DNA from: JBBQXY01 sp038209195
Lineage (GTDB): Bacteria > Chloroflexota > Ktedonobacteria > Ktedonobacterales > Ktedonobacteraceae
Length of the DNA: 64,000 nucleotides
Assembly: GCA_038209195.1 (NCBI GenBank)
Contig: JBBQXY010000003.1
Coordinates: forward strand, 22,105 to 86,104
Direction: 5' to 3'
Each line of letters begins with the position of its first letter. Position 1 is the first letter of the stretch. Positions 1-8,183 of this stretch are shown piece after piece. The notes under the pieces are model-generated. The model was not told where the DNA came from and searched no databases. It worked only from the letters and a program-made list of their open reading frames with translations. The position numbers and the translations under genes are program-made.

Positions 1-665
1 CTTTACTCTTTTATATGGGCGATTTGAGTACTCTAGAACGTCAAACCATCGCCATTATTGGGTCGCGTAATGCTAACGAGGCAAGCATCACTTTTACTCG
101 TGCCGCTGCTCAGTTTCTGGCTAACCAGGGTGCTAACGTAATCAGCGGAAATGCACGTGGCATTGATCGCACTGCATATGACGGGGCAATGAGTGCTAGT
201 GGCCATACAACTGTCGTGCTGCCTCATGGCATACGGAAGCTGAGTCGCGTCCAGTTTCGTACTTTGCAAGCAAGAGCCGAGACGGGGAATGTGTTGCTCT
301 TGAGCCAATTTCATCCAGACGCTCCCTGGGTTGTGAGTCGTGCGATGGAGCGAAATAAGATAGTAACAGGACTGGCTCAGATAGTGATTGTGGCAGAGTC
401 AGATATAAAAGGTGGCACATGGGAAGGCGCGAAGAGTGCTTTGGCGCAGAAACGCCTATTGTATGTTCGGCAGGCAGATGCTACGTCACTACCAGGGAAT
501 GAGGCACTTCTACAATTAGGAGGTAAGAGGTTAGTGGGGGCGTCAGAAGGATATGCTGATACCTTTGTGTCTTTGTTACAAGAAAGTAGCATGCAACGCC
601 AACGACAGGATAAGCTATCCGAGCGACCAGAACAAACACCATTATTCATAGCGGCAGGTGAGTAG
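1..665 (+). CDS. dprA: DprA/Smf DNA-processing protein, 5'-truncated by window edge
   Basis: DprA binds incoming single-stranded DNA during transformation and loads RecA. Only the C-terminal two thirds are present. The Rossmann-type core is visible (GSRNANEAS, then SGNARGIDRTAYDGA and VVLPHGI). The complete mirror copy at 41232-42224 shows that about 109 N-terminal residues lie outside the window, so this is truncation by the edge, not a pseudogene. It is convergent with the MFS gene, with a strong hairpin between them. Confidence 0.9.
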   Translation, partial: LLFYMGDLSTLERQTIAIIGSRNANEASITFTRAAAQFLANQGANVISGNARGIDRTAYDGAMSASGHTTVVLPHGIRKLSRVQFRTLQARAETGNVLLLSQFHPDAPWVVSRAMERNKIVTGLAQIVIVAESDIKGGTWEGAKSALAQKRLLYVRQADATSLPGNEALLQLGGKRLVGASEGYADTFVSLLQESSMQRQRQDKLSERPEQTPLFIAAGE

Positions 666-706
666 TGGCTATGTCTACTGCATTGCTAATTTTAAGCACA
701 CGCGAA

Positions 707-740
707 TTGTGGGGCGTGACTGTATTGTCACGCCCCACAA
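707..740. terminator. Bidirectional hairpin between dprA and MFS gene
   Basis: A perfect 14-bp stem (TTGTGGGGCGTGAC) with a 6-nt loop TGTATT lies between the convergent 3' ends of dprA and the transporter gene. There is no long T tract, so it could also be a REP-like hairpin repeat rather than a classical terminator. Confidence 0.7.
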
Positions 741-749
741 CGCTATGTC

Positions 750-2021
750 TTACTGTTCTTCCAGGTGCAGCTCGAATGCCGCTTCTATCGATGCGATTGG
801 CTCTAGCGCCGTCGCGCTGACGCTTTTTGGTTCACGTGCCGCAAAGCCAATCAGGGCAAAGACGATACTGACAATGCCACCGAAGACAAAGGCAGCTGTA
901 AATCCGCTACTCGCTACGATCAGACCAAAGATGACGGGGATAATAAATCCGCCTAGCCCCGAAACGGTGAGCAGCAATCCTTCGGCAGTGGCAATATCTT
1001 CAGGGTTGATGCGATCACGGTAGTGACCGGGAGCAGCGGCCCAGGCAGAGAAACCGAATTGCTGGCACGCCCCAGCTATCAGGACCATGATCCAGACACC
1101 GGCCAAGCCTAGAGGCGAAAACAGGGCTAGAACCACGCCCAACACAACCCAGGGCACAGCGAAGACTGCCCGCAAGTTTTTGGTGCGGTCTGCCAGTAAG
1201 CCGCCGACGACTGAACCCGGAATAGCCATCAGGACGAACACAGCCGAGATCAGCCCGCCAGTGCTTAGTGGTAAATGATAGACCTGGCTCAGATAGGTTG
1301 TGAGTAGCTGGGCCGTCGTTAACCCCGCTCCGTAGACACCAAAGAAACTGAGCCCTACAAGCCAGAGATCACGATTACTCAGGACGCGCCTCACCGCACT
1401 CCAGTTCAATTTCCCAGCCGCCAGTTGTACCGCTTCATGGCTGGGCACGCGCAGAAAAAGGAGGCACAGCACAAAAACTACCAAGCCAAAGACGCCGCCA
1501 ATCAGGATGGATGTTGACCACCCAGTGGCTCCGATGACCCCCACCCAGCCAAAGAGCGCAATAGCCTCACCTAGTGTAAAGCATGCTCCCGCCGAAATGC
1601 CCATCGCGAGTGCCAGTTCTCGGCCACGAAACCAGGAGGTGATCAATGCAAGGGTCATGCCCACGATAAACGAAGCCCCAGCCCCCGTGAGGAAGCGTAA
1701 TACTAGTAACCATGCATAGTTAGGGGCAAAAGCGCACGCGATACCACCTAGTGATTCCAGCAACAACCCGATGAGCAGCGTGTTCTTCACACCGATACGG
1801 TAGGCCAGGATACCTGCTGGAATGTGGAAGATGGCGAAACCGAGAATAAAGAAGGCAATCAGATTGGATAGTTGTGACACATCCAGATGGAACTGTTGCC
1901 CGATCTGGGGAAAGGCTGCCGCAACATCAAACCAGTTGAGTGTCAACACCAGTAACGTCAGGGACAGAAGCACTAACATCCACCAGCGTGTGGAGGCTTC
2001 TTTTTGTATGGCATTATTCAT
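750..2021 (-). CDS. MFS transporter
   Basis: Major facilitator superfamily permease with about twelve hydrophobic segments. After TM2-TM3 the sequence shows the typical basic turn and the motif FLTGAGASFIVG. A second half begins near NRDLWLVGLSFFG, and LLADRTKN is the second loop motif. The ATG at 2021 (423 aa) is preferred; a GTG at 2063 would add 14 residues but has no ribosome site. It is the last gene of the IclR-headed catabolic cluster and plausibly imports or exports the substrate. The substrate cannot be told from sequence. Confidence 0.85.
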   Translation of the reverse strand: MNNAIQKEASTRWWMLVLLSLTLLVLTLNWFDVAAAFPQIGQQFHLDVSQLSNLIAFFILGFAIFHIPAGILAYRIGVKNTLLIGLLLESLGGIACAFAPNYAWLLVLRFLTGAGASFIVGMTLALITSWFRGRELALAMGISAGACFTLGEAIALFGWVGVIGATGWSTSILIGGVFGLVVFVLCLLFLRVPSHEAVQLAAGKLNWSAVRRVLSNRDLWLVGLSFFGVYGAGLTTAQLLTTYLSQVYHLPLSTGGLISAVFVLMAIPGSVVGGLLADRTKNLRAVFAVPWVVLGVVLALFSPLGLAGVWIMVLIAGACQQFGFSAWAAAPGHYRDRINPEDIATAEGLLLTVSGLGGFIIPVIFGLIVASSGFTAAFVFGGIVSIVFALIGFAAREPKSVSATALEPIASIEAAFELHLEEQ

Positions 2022-2117
2022 ACATCTGCTGCTCTTTCTGCTAGCATTACTTGCTAACAACACTACTCACTGAGCTAGGATACTTACATTTTGGGTATCC
2101 CTTGGCCTTTTGGCTAA

Positions 2118-2651
2118 TCATGCATCTGTGCTAGATTGATAGAGGTCGGGTAAGAAGGTCGCGAAATTCGCCATTTCCTGTTTGTTGTGTTCGTACAGCG
2201 ATTTGATAATAAATTCCGGTGTTTCAGCGGGAAGATGAAAATGACTGCGCATGCGTGACCCGAAAGGGGTTGCCTCATACTCATGCATCAAGCGTGCTGG
2301 TGGCTCACCTATTCCTGTTGCCAAAAGGACATGACTGTATTCAGCATCTACTCCTGTGGCATCTTCCCAGCGAATCTGAAGGGTTGGAGGGTTTTCGGGG
2401 ATACCATTGAAGTATTCTTGGACAAGCTGGATGGCTCCGACATGCCCGTTTGTTGCTGGGGAAACCAGCCACTCAAACGAGACGTGATCGGTTGGATGCC
2501 ACAATTTGTAACGCTCTGTGTTGTCAATGTGATCCCACCACCAATCGATCATCTCAGGAGTCACCCCTTGAATTTCGTGGTTGGCGATGATCTCCCATTC
2601 ATGCTGTGTAGTCTTGTGATAGCCTTCTGGCAATGGTTGCCGCGTTGTCAT
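2118..2651 (-). CDS. PhlG-like (2,4-diacetylphloroglucinol hydrolase family) protein
   Basis: A 177-aa protein resembling the DAPG hydrolase (PhlG) family, zinc enzymes that cut a carbon-carbon bond in acyl-phloroglucinols. The recognisable segment is WWWDHIDNTERYKLWHPTDH, with conserved Trp/His residues, followed by a C-terminal MRSHFHLP. It is shorter than PhlG itself (about 290 aa), so the substrate may differ. The ATG at 2651 follows AAAGGA; a GTG three codons upstream is possible. It sits about 90 bp downstream of the dehydrogenase in the same direction and before the MFS gene, which suggests a late or side step of the same catabolic pathway. Confidence 0.7.
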   Translation of the reverse strand: MTTRQPLPEGYHKTTQHEWEIIANHEIQGVTPEMIDWWWDHIDNTERYKLWHPTDHVSFEWLVSPATNGHVGAIQLVQEYFNGIPENPPTLQIRWEDATGVDAEYSHVLLATGIGEPPARLMHEYEATPFGSRMRSHFHLPAETPEFIIKSLYEHNKQEMANFATFLPDLYQSSTDA

Positions 2652-2743
2652 AAAAAACACTTCCTTTCATAGGTATTTCACTTCTTTGTAGTAAAGCAAT
2701 GTAAAGCGATGTGCTGGGCGGGCACCAACTCCGTTGCCCTTTT

Positions 2744-3688
2744 TTATTCATCGCGTGCTTGCTCGATGAGTGCCTGCATCAGGTAGGTGGCCAGGTGCTC
2801 GCGCGTGGCGGCGATCCCCTGCTCGGACCAGGGCAGGAAACCAGACTCGCTTTTGAAGCCGAGTTTTCCTTCGGCGACTCTGGCCCGCAAGGTGGCCGAT
2901 GGTTGGGTGTCACGGTTGAGATGCGGTAAGATATAGTCGTGAATGGCTAGGGTCAGGTCAAGGCCCACCAGATCGGCGTTCGCGACGGGACCCAGCACGG
3001 GTAGACGCAAGCCAAAGCCGTTGCGCACTACCTCATCGACGGTGGCGGCATCTGTGATGCCCTCGTCAATGATGGCGAAGGCTTCGCGCCACAGGGCATG
3101 TTGTAGACGATTGCCCACAAAGCCTGGCACATCCTTGTGGACGCGCACCGGCTTTTTACCGACTCGCTGCAGCAAATCGTAGATCGTCTCTACCGCGTAC
3201 ACGTTCGTATCGACCGTGCGCACAATTTCCACCAGGGGAATCAGAAACGGCGGATTCCACCAATGCGTGCCCACAATGCGCTCACGGCCCTGCGACTGTG
3301 AGGCAATTTCGGTAATGCTCATGACCGAGGTGTTGCTGCACAAAATGACATTGGCAGGACAGATGCGGTCCAACTCGGCGAAAATGCGCTGTTTGAGCGG
3401 CATATTCTCGCTCACCGCCTCGATCACCACGGCTGTGCCAGCGCATGCCTCCGCCAGATCATGCATGAGGGAGACCCGTGCAATGCTGGCCTCGATCTCC
3501 GTTTCGGCGCCGACGCCATGCGCCGCCAGTTGCGTCAGGTTCGCCCGTATGCGTTGGGGAGCTTCCGCCAGAATGGTGGCATTGGTGTCGAAGAGCCGCA
3601 CGGGATGGCCATGCGCGGCAAAGACCTGGGCAATGCCGTGGCCCATCAACCCGGCCCCAACGATCGTAATAGGCTCAAAGGTGCTCAT
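2744..3688 (-). CDS. 3-hydroxyacyl-CoA dehydrogenase family protein
   Basis: A 314-aa NAD-dependent dehydrogenase of the 3-hydroxyacyl-CoA dehydrogenase family. The N-terminal Rossmann fold has IVGAGLMGHGIAQ (GxGxxG at residues 11-16). The central GTHWWNPP carries the catalytic His, followed by PLVEIVRT with the partner Glu, and VPGFVGNRLQHAL opens the C-terminal helical domain. The start at 3688 is chosen because AAAGGAGG lies just upstream; an in-frame ATG 60 bp further up overlaps the SDR gene and has no site. It likely oxidises a hydroxy acid or hydroxyacyl-CoA intermediate in the cluster's pathway. Confidence 0.9.
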   Translation of the reverse strand: MSTFEPITIVGAGLMGHGIAQVFAAHGHPVRLFDTNATILAEAPQRIRANLTQLAAHGVGAETEIEASIARVSLMHDLAEACAGTAVVIEAVSENMPLKQRIFAELDRICPANVILCSNTSVMSITEIASQSQGRERIVGTHWWNPPFLIPLVEIVRTVDTNVYAVETIYDLLQRVGKKPVRVHKDVPGFVGNRLQHALWREAFAIIDEGITDAATVDEVVRNGFGLRLPVLGPVANADLVGLDLTLAIHDYILPHLNRDTQPSATLRARVAEGKLGFKSESGFLPWSEQGIAATREHLATYLMQALIEQARDE

Positions 3689-3725
3689 AACGTTCTTGCC
3701 TCCTTTTGCCAGTGCAGGGCGCTTA

Positions 3726-4505
3726 TTAGCCCGCGGCATAGCCTCCATCCACTGCGAGGATGGCTCCGGTCATAAAATCGGATGCAGGTGAGCAGAGATA
3801 GATCATCGGACCGACCAAGTCGTGTGGTTCGCCCAGCCGTCCGAGGGGGATACGCACGAGAAAGTTTTTGTAGACCGCTTGATCGTCAAACATCCATTGC
3901 GTCAGTGCTGTACGGAATACCGTTGGAGCGATGGCATTGACATTGATGCCGTATTTGCCCCATTCACAGGCCAATGAGCGCGTCAAAAGATTGATCGCCG
4001 CCTTCGAGGGCGAATAGGCGGTATAGTTCGCCATGCCCTGTTCGCCACGCGCTGATGAAATGAGAATCACCTTGCCGCCGCGTCCCTGCTCAATCATGAC
4101 GCGGCCCACCTCTTTACAGGCCAGCCACGTGCCCTTGACGTTGACATCCATCACCTCCTCCCACTCGGCGAGGGGATACTCGATGATGGGATGCACATGA
4201 TTGACGCCCGCGATGGTGATGAGAATATCGATGCCCCCGAACTGCTCCACGGTGGCTTTGACGACGCGGCGCACCTCGTCGGCATCGTCGGGTCGGCCAA
4301 CTATGTAAGCCGCGCTACCCCCTACCTGTGTGATCGCGGCGGTGAGTGAGGCCAGTTTGCCCTCGTTGCGTGCCGTTAACATCACCTTCACCCCGACCGC
4401 GGCCAGTTCTTGTGCCGCCGCCTCGCCCAGACCACCCGTGGCACCCGTGATCAGCGCGACTTTGCCTGTGATGTCGAAGAGGGAGGATGGGTGAGTTGTT
4501 GTCAT
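3726..4505 (-). CDS. Short-chain dehydrogenase/reductase (SDR)
   Basis: A 259-aa classical SDR oxidoreductase. The cofactor motif TGATGGLG is at residues 20-27. The catalytic Ser is in LISSARGE (about 150) and the YSPSK motif puts Tyr164 and Lys168 in place. The usual NNAG motif reads TIAG, a small departure. The end has the usual VDGGYAAG. The start ATG follows AAGGGAG. It lies 17 bp after the cupin gene and 37 bp before the dehydrogenase, so they are co-transcribed. It probably interconverts an alcohol and ketone in the degraded compound. Confidence 0.9.
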   Translation of the reverse strand: MTTTHPSSLFDITGKVALITGATGGLGEAAAQELAAVGVKVMLTARNEGKLASLTAAITQVGGSAAYIVGRPDDADEVRRVVKATVEQFGGIDILITIAGVNHVHPIIEYPLAEWEEVMDVNVKGTWLACKEVGRVMIEQGRGGKVILISSARGEQGMANYTAYSPSKAAINLLTRSLACEWGKYGINVNAIAPTVFRTALTQWMFDDQAVYKNFLVRIPLGRLGEPHDLVGPMIYLCSPASDFMTGAILAVDGGYAAG

Positions 4506-4522
4506 GATGGTATTCTCCCTTT

Positions 4523-4864
4523 CTACGAGCTATAGGGCATGATGACCAGCATCGTCGCCACCCGATTGCTGTTGTTACGCACCGCGCGTCGCTCGTTAGG
4601 GGCGAGATAGACCGAATCCATCGCATGCAGGACGGTCTCTTCATGCTCCGTGGAGACCGTCAATTCGCCATCGAGCACGACATAGATTTTGTGCAGCGGC
4701 GAGGCATCCCACTCTGCGGTTCCGCCCGGCAGATAGTAGGAACACCCCACCCAGTAGGGCGCGTCAGCACCAAGGTTTTTATGTTGTAGGTGCATGGCAT
4801 GTATGGTTGAACTGTGTTTGGGTGGATAGTAGGCAACCGCCTCATCCAGGCGTGTTACTTTCAT
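4523..4864 (-). CDS. Cupin-domain protein
   Basis: A 113-aa single-domain cupin. The sequence has GCSYYLPGGTAEWDAS, then LHKIYVVLDGELTV and the closing strand YLAPNERRAVRN, matching the two cupin motifs, with His residues available for a metal. The start at 4864 is chosen for its AGGAGG site; upstream in-frame codons overlap the previous gene. Its position between a cyclase-family hydrolase and an SDR suggests a small isomerase, dioxygenase-like or sensing role in the same pathway, but the reaction is unknown. Confidence 0.8.
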   Translation of the reverse strand: MKVTRLDEAVAYYPPKHSSTIHAMHLQHKNLGADAPYWVGCSYYLPGGTAEWDASPLHKIYVVLDGELTVSTEHEETVLHAMDSVYLAPNERRAVRNNSNRVATMLVIMPYSS

Positions 4865-4898
4865 CGCATGCCTCCTTCTTCCTTCGCAAGCGGACATC

Positions 4899-5684
4899 TT
4901 ACAAACGGTAGTCACCTGTGGGGTCGACGATCGCGACCATACGGACAATGCTGCCGTCGCCCTTGACCCAACGGATCGGGAAGGCGGCAATGGTGACGCG
5001 CATGCCTGTTACCTTGTCGATGTCACCGCCGACATTCTCGAAGCCTGCGATGCCGTTGCCGAGCAAGTAGCGATGGCAGGGTTCCCAGTCGGGGAAGGCC
5101 TCTTTGACAGGTTTTCCGGTCTCGCGCTCAAACTCGGCACACACATCAGGCATGAGGGGACCGCCGGGACCATGAGGGCCGATGGCGGTGCCGAGAGGAT
5201 GGTCGAGGGCCTGCTGATCTACCCCCACCGCTTTGACCTTTTTCTCGGCCAGCCATTGTCCCGCTTCACTGTAGAGGCCGGGCGAATAGGCGAAGTATTT
5301 GCGATTGTCGCCGTAGTATTTGTGCCAGCCACTGTTAATGATGACGATATCGCCGGGTTCAATCTTGGGTCGAGCCTTTTCAAGGTCTTCGGGCATGATC
5401 TTTTCCCACTTGCCTTTGGGGATGGAGACGACGACGGCGGTCCCGAAGAACGATTCGAGGGGCACTTCATCCATAAAGGGTGTGCCCTCGATGACATGGG
5501 CGGGCGCATCGGTATGGGTGGTGCTGTGCATAAAGGTAGTAATCTGCTGTGAGAGGACGCCCGATTTGGCGTGATAGTGAAAACGCTCAATCTTGATGTC
5601 GGGGAAATAGGGCCACAACGGCGCCCCTTGTCCCCAGGGATGGCTCAGGTCATAGAATTGGAGGTCTCGCGTGGAAGAGGGCAT
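4899..5684 (-). CDS. Cyclase family (kynurenine formamidase-like) hydrolase
   Basis: A 261-aa metal-dependent hydrolase of the 'putative cyclase' family, which includes kynurenine formamidase and isatin hydrolase. The metal-binding motif is seen as HSTTHTDAPAH (residues 53-63), a variant of HxGTHxDxPxH with Thr for Gly. GVDQQALDHPLG and the C-terminal FPIRW also fit the family. The ATG at 5684 follows AAAGGAG; the longer reading frame would start inside the promoter and operator region. It is the first structural gene after the IclR regulator, so its product probably acts first in the pathway, opening an amide, lactone or lactam ring. Confidence 0.88.
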   Translation of the reverse strand: MPSSTRDLQFYDLSHPWGQGAPLWPYFPDIKIERFHYHAKSGVLSQQITTFMHSTTHTDAPAHVIEGTPFMDEVPLESFFGTAVVVSIPKGKWEKIMPEDLEKARPKIEPGDIVIINSGWHKYYGDNRKYFAYSPGLYSEAGQWLAEKKVKAVGVDQQALDHPLGTAIGPHGPGGPLMPDVCAEFERETGKPVKEAFPDWEPCHRYLLGNGIAGFENVGGDIDKVTGMRVTIAAFPIRWVKGDGSIVRMVAIVDPTGDYRL

Positions 5685-5714
5685 TGCACTGCTCCTTTGC
5701 TTTGCGATGGTGTT

Positions 5715-5749
5715 CCATAAGGTGGTACACATAACCATAGTATGGTACA
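5715..5749. promoter_or_regulatory. Candidate IclR operator: two direct repeats
   Basis: Mirror of 36148-36182. Two copies of TGTACCAnnnTATGG lie 20 bp apart, about two helical turns. One copy contains the perfect palindrome CCATACTATGG. They lie just downstream of the promoter -10, between the IclR gene and the cyclase gene, where a repressor would block transcription. Confidence 0.5.
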
Positions 5750-5754
5750 AAGCA

Positions 5755-5784
5755 ACTATAACTGAGAATGCTTCACTTTGTCAA
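5755..5784 (-). promoter_or_regulatory. Sigma70-type promoter of the catabolic operon
   Basis: Mirror of 36113-36142. TTGACA and TATAGT are 18 bp apart (TTATAG at 17 bp). It lies immediately after the IclR stop and upstream of the paired operator-like repeats. Confidence 0.65.
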
Positions 5785-5801
5785 GAGGGGGAGAATATCT
5801 G

Positions 5802-6581
5802 TCAGCGTGTCCTGAATTCTTGCCGTATGCGGTCGCGAGCCTGTAGAAGCATTGAGACGAGTTTTTGTTCATTGTGGTAGAAACGGATGGAGGGAAGTGG
5901 CATTGAGATGGCAACGAGATTACCAAATACGTCTCGTATGGCTGTGCCAACAGCGCAAACTCCCATGGTGTACTCTTCTCTATCATAGGCAACTCCCTCA
6001 AGGCGAATGCGTTTCAGCTCTTCCAAGAGTTGCTCACGGGCAGTCATGGTATAAGGTGTATATTCCTCACGAGGCTTGGCAAGGAGGCGTTCGACGGCAT
6101 CTGGTGGCAACTCGGCCAGAAGGGCTTTACCGGGCGCAGTGCAATAGAGTGGAAATGTGGCCCCGACCGCCGAGACTGCTTGTAGGCGGTGTGGAACGGC
6201 GATTTGATCGATGAAGAAGACTCCATCTTCCTTCAACACTGAAAGATCAACCGTCTCGTCAGCTTCAGCGGAGAGGTGCTCCAAATAAGGATGAAGTTCA
6301 TCACGCAGTTCAGTGTTCACCGAAGCCGCCAGAGGTGCGAGACCGAGACCGAGGCGGATACGTCCATTGGGGGTAGCGGTAGTCACGAAGTGCTCTGATT
6401 CAAGTGCAAGCACGATGCGATGAACAGTTGATCTGGCTAGCCCTACCTCTCTGGCGATTTGTGACAAGCTCTGGCCTTCAGGGTGGCCGACGAGTGCTCG
6501 TAAAATTTTCGCTGCTCGTGCAATAACCTGAACTCCTCCGCTATCACGCTGCTCTTCCTTTGCTTCCTCTGACTGCACCAT
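5802..6581 (-). CDS. IclR-family transcriptional regulator
   Basis: A 259-aa regulator. An N-terminal winged helix-turn-helix (SLSQIAREVGLARSTVHRIV) is followed by the IclR effector-binding domain (FIDQIAVPHRLQAVSAVG; then TAPGKALLA and GVAYDREEYTMGVCAVG). The ATG at 6581 with GGGAG upstream is preferred over an ATG 51 bp earlier that has no ribosome site. It is transcribed ahead of, and in the same direction as, the catabolic genes and is divergent from the XPB gene. It most likely senses a pathway substrate and controls the promoter behind it. Confidence 0.9.
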   Translation of the reverse strand: MVQSEEAKEEQRDSGGVQVIARAAKILRALVGHPEGQSLSQIAREVGLARSTVHRIVLALESEHFVTTATPNGRIRLGLGLAPLAASVNTELRDELHPYLEHLSAEADETVDLSVLKEDGVFFIDQIAVPHRLQAVSAVGATFPLYCTAPGKALLAELPPDAVERLLAKPREEYTPYTMTAREQLLEELKRIRLEGVAYDREEYTMGVCAVGTAIRDVFGNLVAISMPLPSIRFYHNEQKLVSMLLQARDRIRQEFRTR

Positions 6582-6681
6582 GGGTTTTTTCTCCCTTATC
6601 TGTTTGGAAATAGTGGTTGCTCTCCTTGCCATTTTACCACATTGTGGGACAGCATGTCAGTATTAGGGCGGAAGGCTTCTC

Positions 6682-6711
6682 TTGACAAGCCTCTCTATTC
6701 TCTATTATAGT
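6682..6711 (+). promoter_or_regulatory. Promoter of the XPB helicase gene
   Basis: TTGACA at 6682-6687 and TATAGT at 6706-6711 (18 bp; TTATAG at 17 bp), 40 bp before the ATG, with AAGGAAA as ribosome site. The arrangement is nearly the same as in the catabolic operon promoter. Confidence 0.65.
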
Positions 6712-6750
6712 TTTCGTCTAAGGTAGTATGAGGAAAGGAAAACGCTCTGT

Positions 6751-8163
6751 ATGGCCATCACCACACTCGAGTTACGGGGGCGTGACCTCATCATCACGCC
6801 GCCAACTGATCTGTTGTCCCAGGCATTGCCGCTGATGCAAGAGCGACTGTTCGGTGCGTACTTGCCTGTTGCGGTACGTGGACGGATGAAGCAGGATATG
6901 CGTCATAGCTTTTTGCGCGTGCCGCCGTTCTATTTCGCGCAGGTGAAGCAGGCGTTGCGAAGGCAGCAGACGCCGTTTCAAGTGACGTTTGAGGAGCGGC
7001 CCGCATTGCCGTTTGCTACTACGTTGGCATTGGAGGCGCGCCCGTATCAAGAAGAGGCGATTGCCAATTGGCTCGCGGATGGTAGTGCGGGTGTGGTAGT
7101 GTTGCCAACGGGCGCGGGCAAGACGTTTGTGGCGGCTATGGCGATCTCTGAGACGGGCTTATGGACGTTAGCCGTGGTGCCGACGATTGACCTATTGCAA
7201 CAATGGCGGGTTGCGTTGAGCTCTACCCTTTCCCTACCAGCCGAGGATATCGGCGTCTTTGGCGGTGGCGAAAAAGACCTCAAACCGATCACGATTATTA
7301 CCTATGACTCTGCTGTGCTCTATCCACGCGAATTACACCGCTTTGGCCTACTGATCTTTGATGAATGTCATCACCTGCCAGCTCCCACCTATCGTATGAT
7401 TGCGGAATGCGCCTTTACGCCGCTACGTCTGGGCTTGAGCGCGACCCCTGAACGCAGCGATATGGCGCATGCCGAACTGGAAGAACTGATTGGGCCGGAG
7501 GTGTATCGTCGTTCGCCCGCCGAGTTGACCGAGGGGCGTTTCCTGGCACAATATCGCGAGGAGCGCATTGATATTGCCCTTTCCCCGGAGGACGAGGCAC
7601 GGTACGCCGAGCAGCGGAATATCTATCGCTCCTTCTTGCGCAGGCGGCATATTATTATCCGTTCACCAGAAGATTTTCAGCAGAAAGTGATTTACATGAG
7701 TGCCCGCGACCCAGAGGCACGAGCCGCTATGTTGGCGTGGCGTGAGACGCGTGATATCGCCATGAATGCGCCCGCAAAGTATGCCGAAATCGAGCGTTTG
7801 CTTACTAAGCATGCCAACGATCAGGTGATTCTCTTTTCGGAATACAATCAGGTGGTGGATGAAATTAGTCGTCGCCTCTGTCTACCGAGCATTACCTATA
7901 AGACACCAACGGAGGAGCGGCGCGCTATCCTTGAACGCTTTCGCGCTGGCCAATACACAAAGCTGGTTTCGGGCCGGGTCTTGAATGAGGGGGTGGACGT
8001 ACCAGATTGTCGCGTGGCGATTATCGTGAGTGGCAATAGCACCAAGCGCGAGTACATTCAGCGCCTGGGCCGTGTGCTGCGCCCGAAAGCTGGTGAAGCC
8101 CTGCTCTATGAGTTAGTCACAGCGGGCACAACGGAAGAAGACATCGCGAAACGTAGACGTTAA
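6751..8163 (+). CDS. XPB/Rad25-type superfamily 2 DNA helicase
   Basis: A 470-aa SF2 helicase of the XPB type, close in length to archaeal XPB. The N-terminal 90 residues form a damage-recognition-like domain. RecA domain 1 has LPTGAGKT (Walker A, 119-125), DECHHLP (DExH, 204-207) and LSATPER (motif III). RecA domain 2 holds LVSGRVLNEGVDVPD and QRLGRVLRPK (motif VI). XPB unwinds DNA in repair; in archaea it works with the nuclease Bax1. A Bax1-like gene lies 9 kb away beyond four kinase genes. Its own promoter is present, and its 3' end faces the first kinase gene with 20 bp between them. Confidence 0.9.
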   Translation: MAITTLELRGRDLIITPPTDLLSQALPLMQERLFGAYLPVAVRGRMKQDMRHSFLRVPPFYFAQVKQALRRQQTPFQVTFEERPALPFATTLALEARPYQEEAIANWLADGSAGVVVLPTGAGKTFVAAMAISETGLWTLAVVPTIDLLQQWRVALSSTLSLPAEDIGVFGGGEKDLKPITIITYDSAVLYPRELHRFGLLIFDECHHLPAPTYRMIAECAFTPLRLGLSATPERSDMAHAELEELIGPEVYRRSPAELTEGRFLAQYREERIDIALSPEDEARYAEQRNIYRSFLRRRHIIIRSPEDFQQKVIYMSARDPEARAAMLAWRETRDIAMNAPAKYAEIERLLTKHANDQVILFSEYNQVVDEISRRLCLPSITYKTPTEERRAILERFRAGQYTKLVSGRVLNEGVDVPDCRVAIIVSGNSTKREYIQRLGRVLRPKAGEALLYELVTAGTTEEDIAKRRR

Positions 8164-8183
8164 CCCTAGCCCATTCCCTGAGG

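Noticed and set aside
1..665. Truncated dprA as a pseudogene
   Set aside because: The frame is open to position 1 and the mirror copy is complete; the truncation is the window edge.
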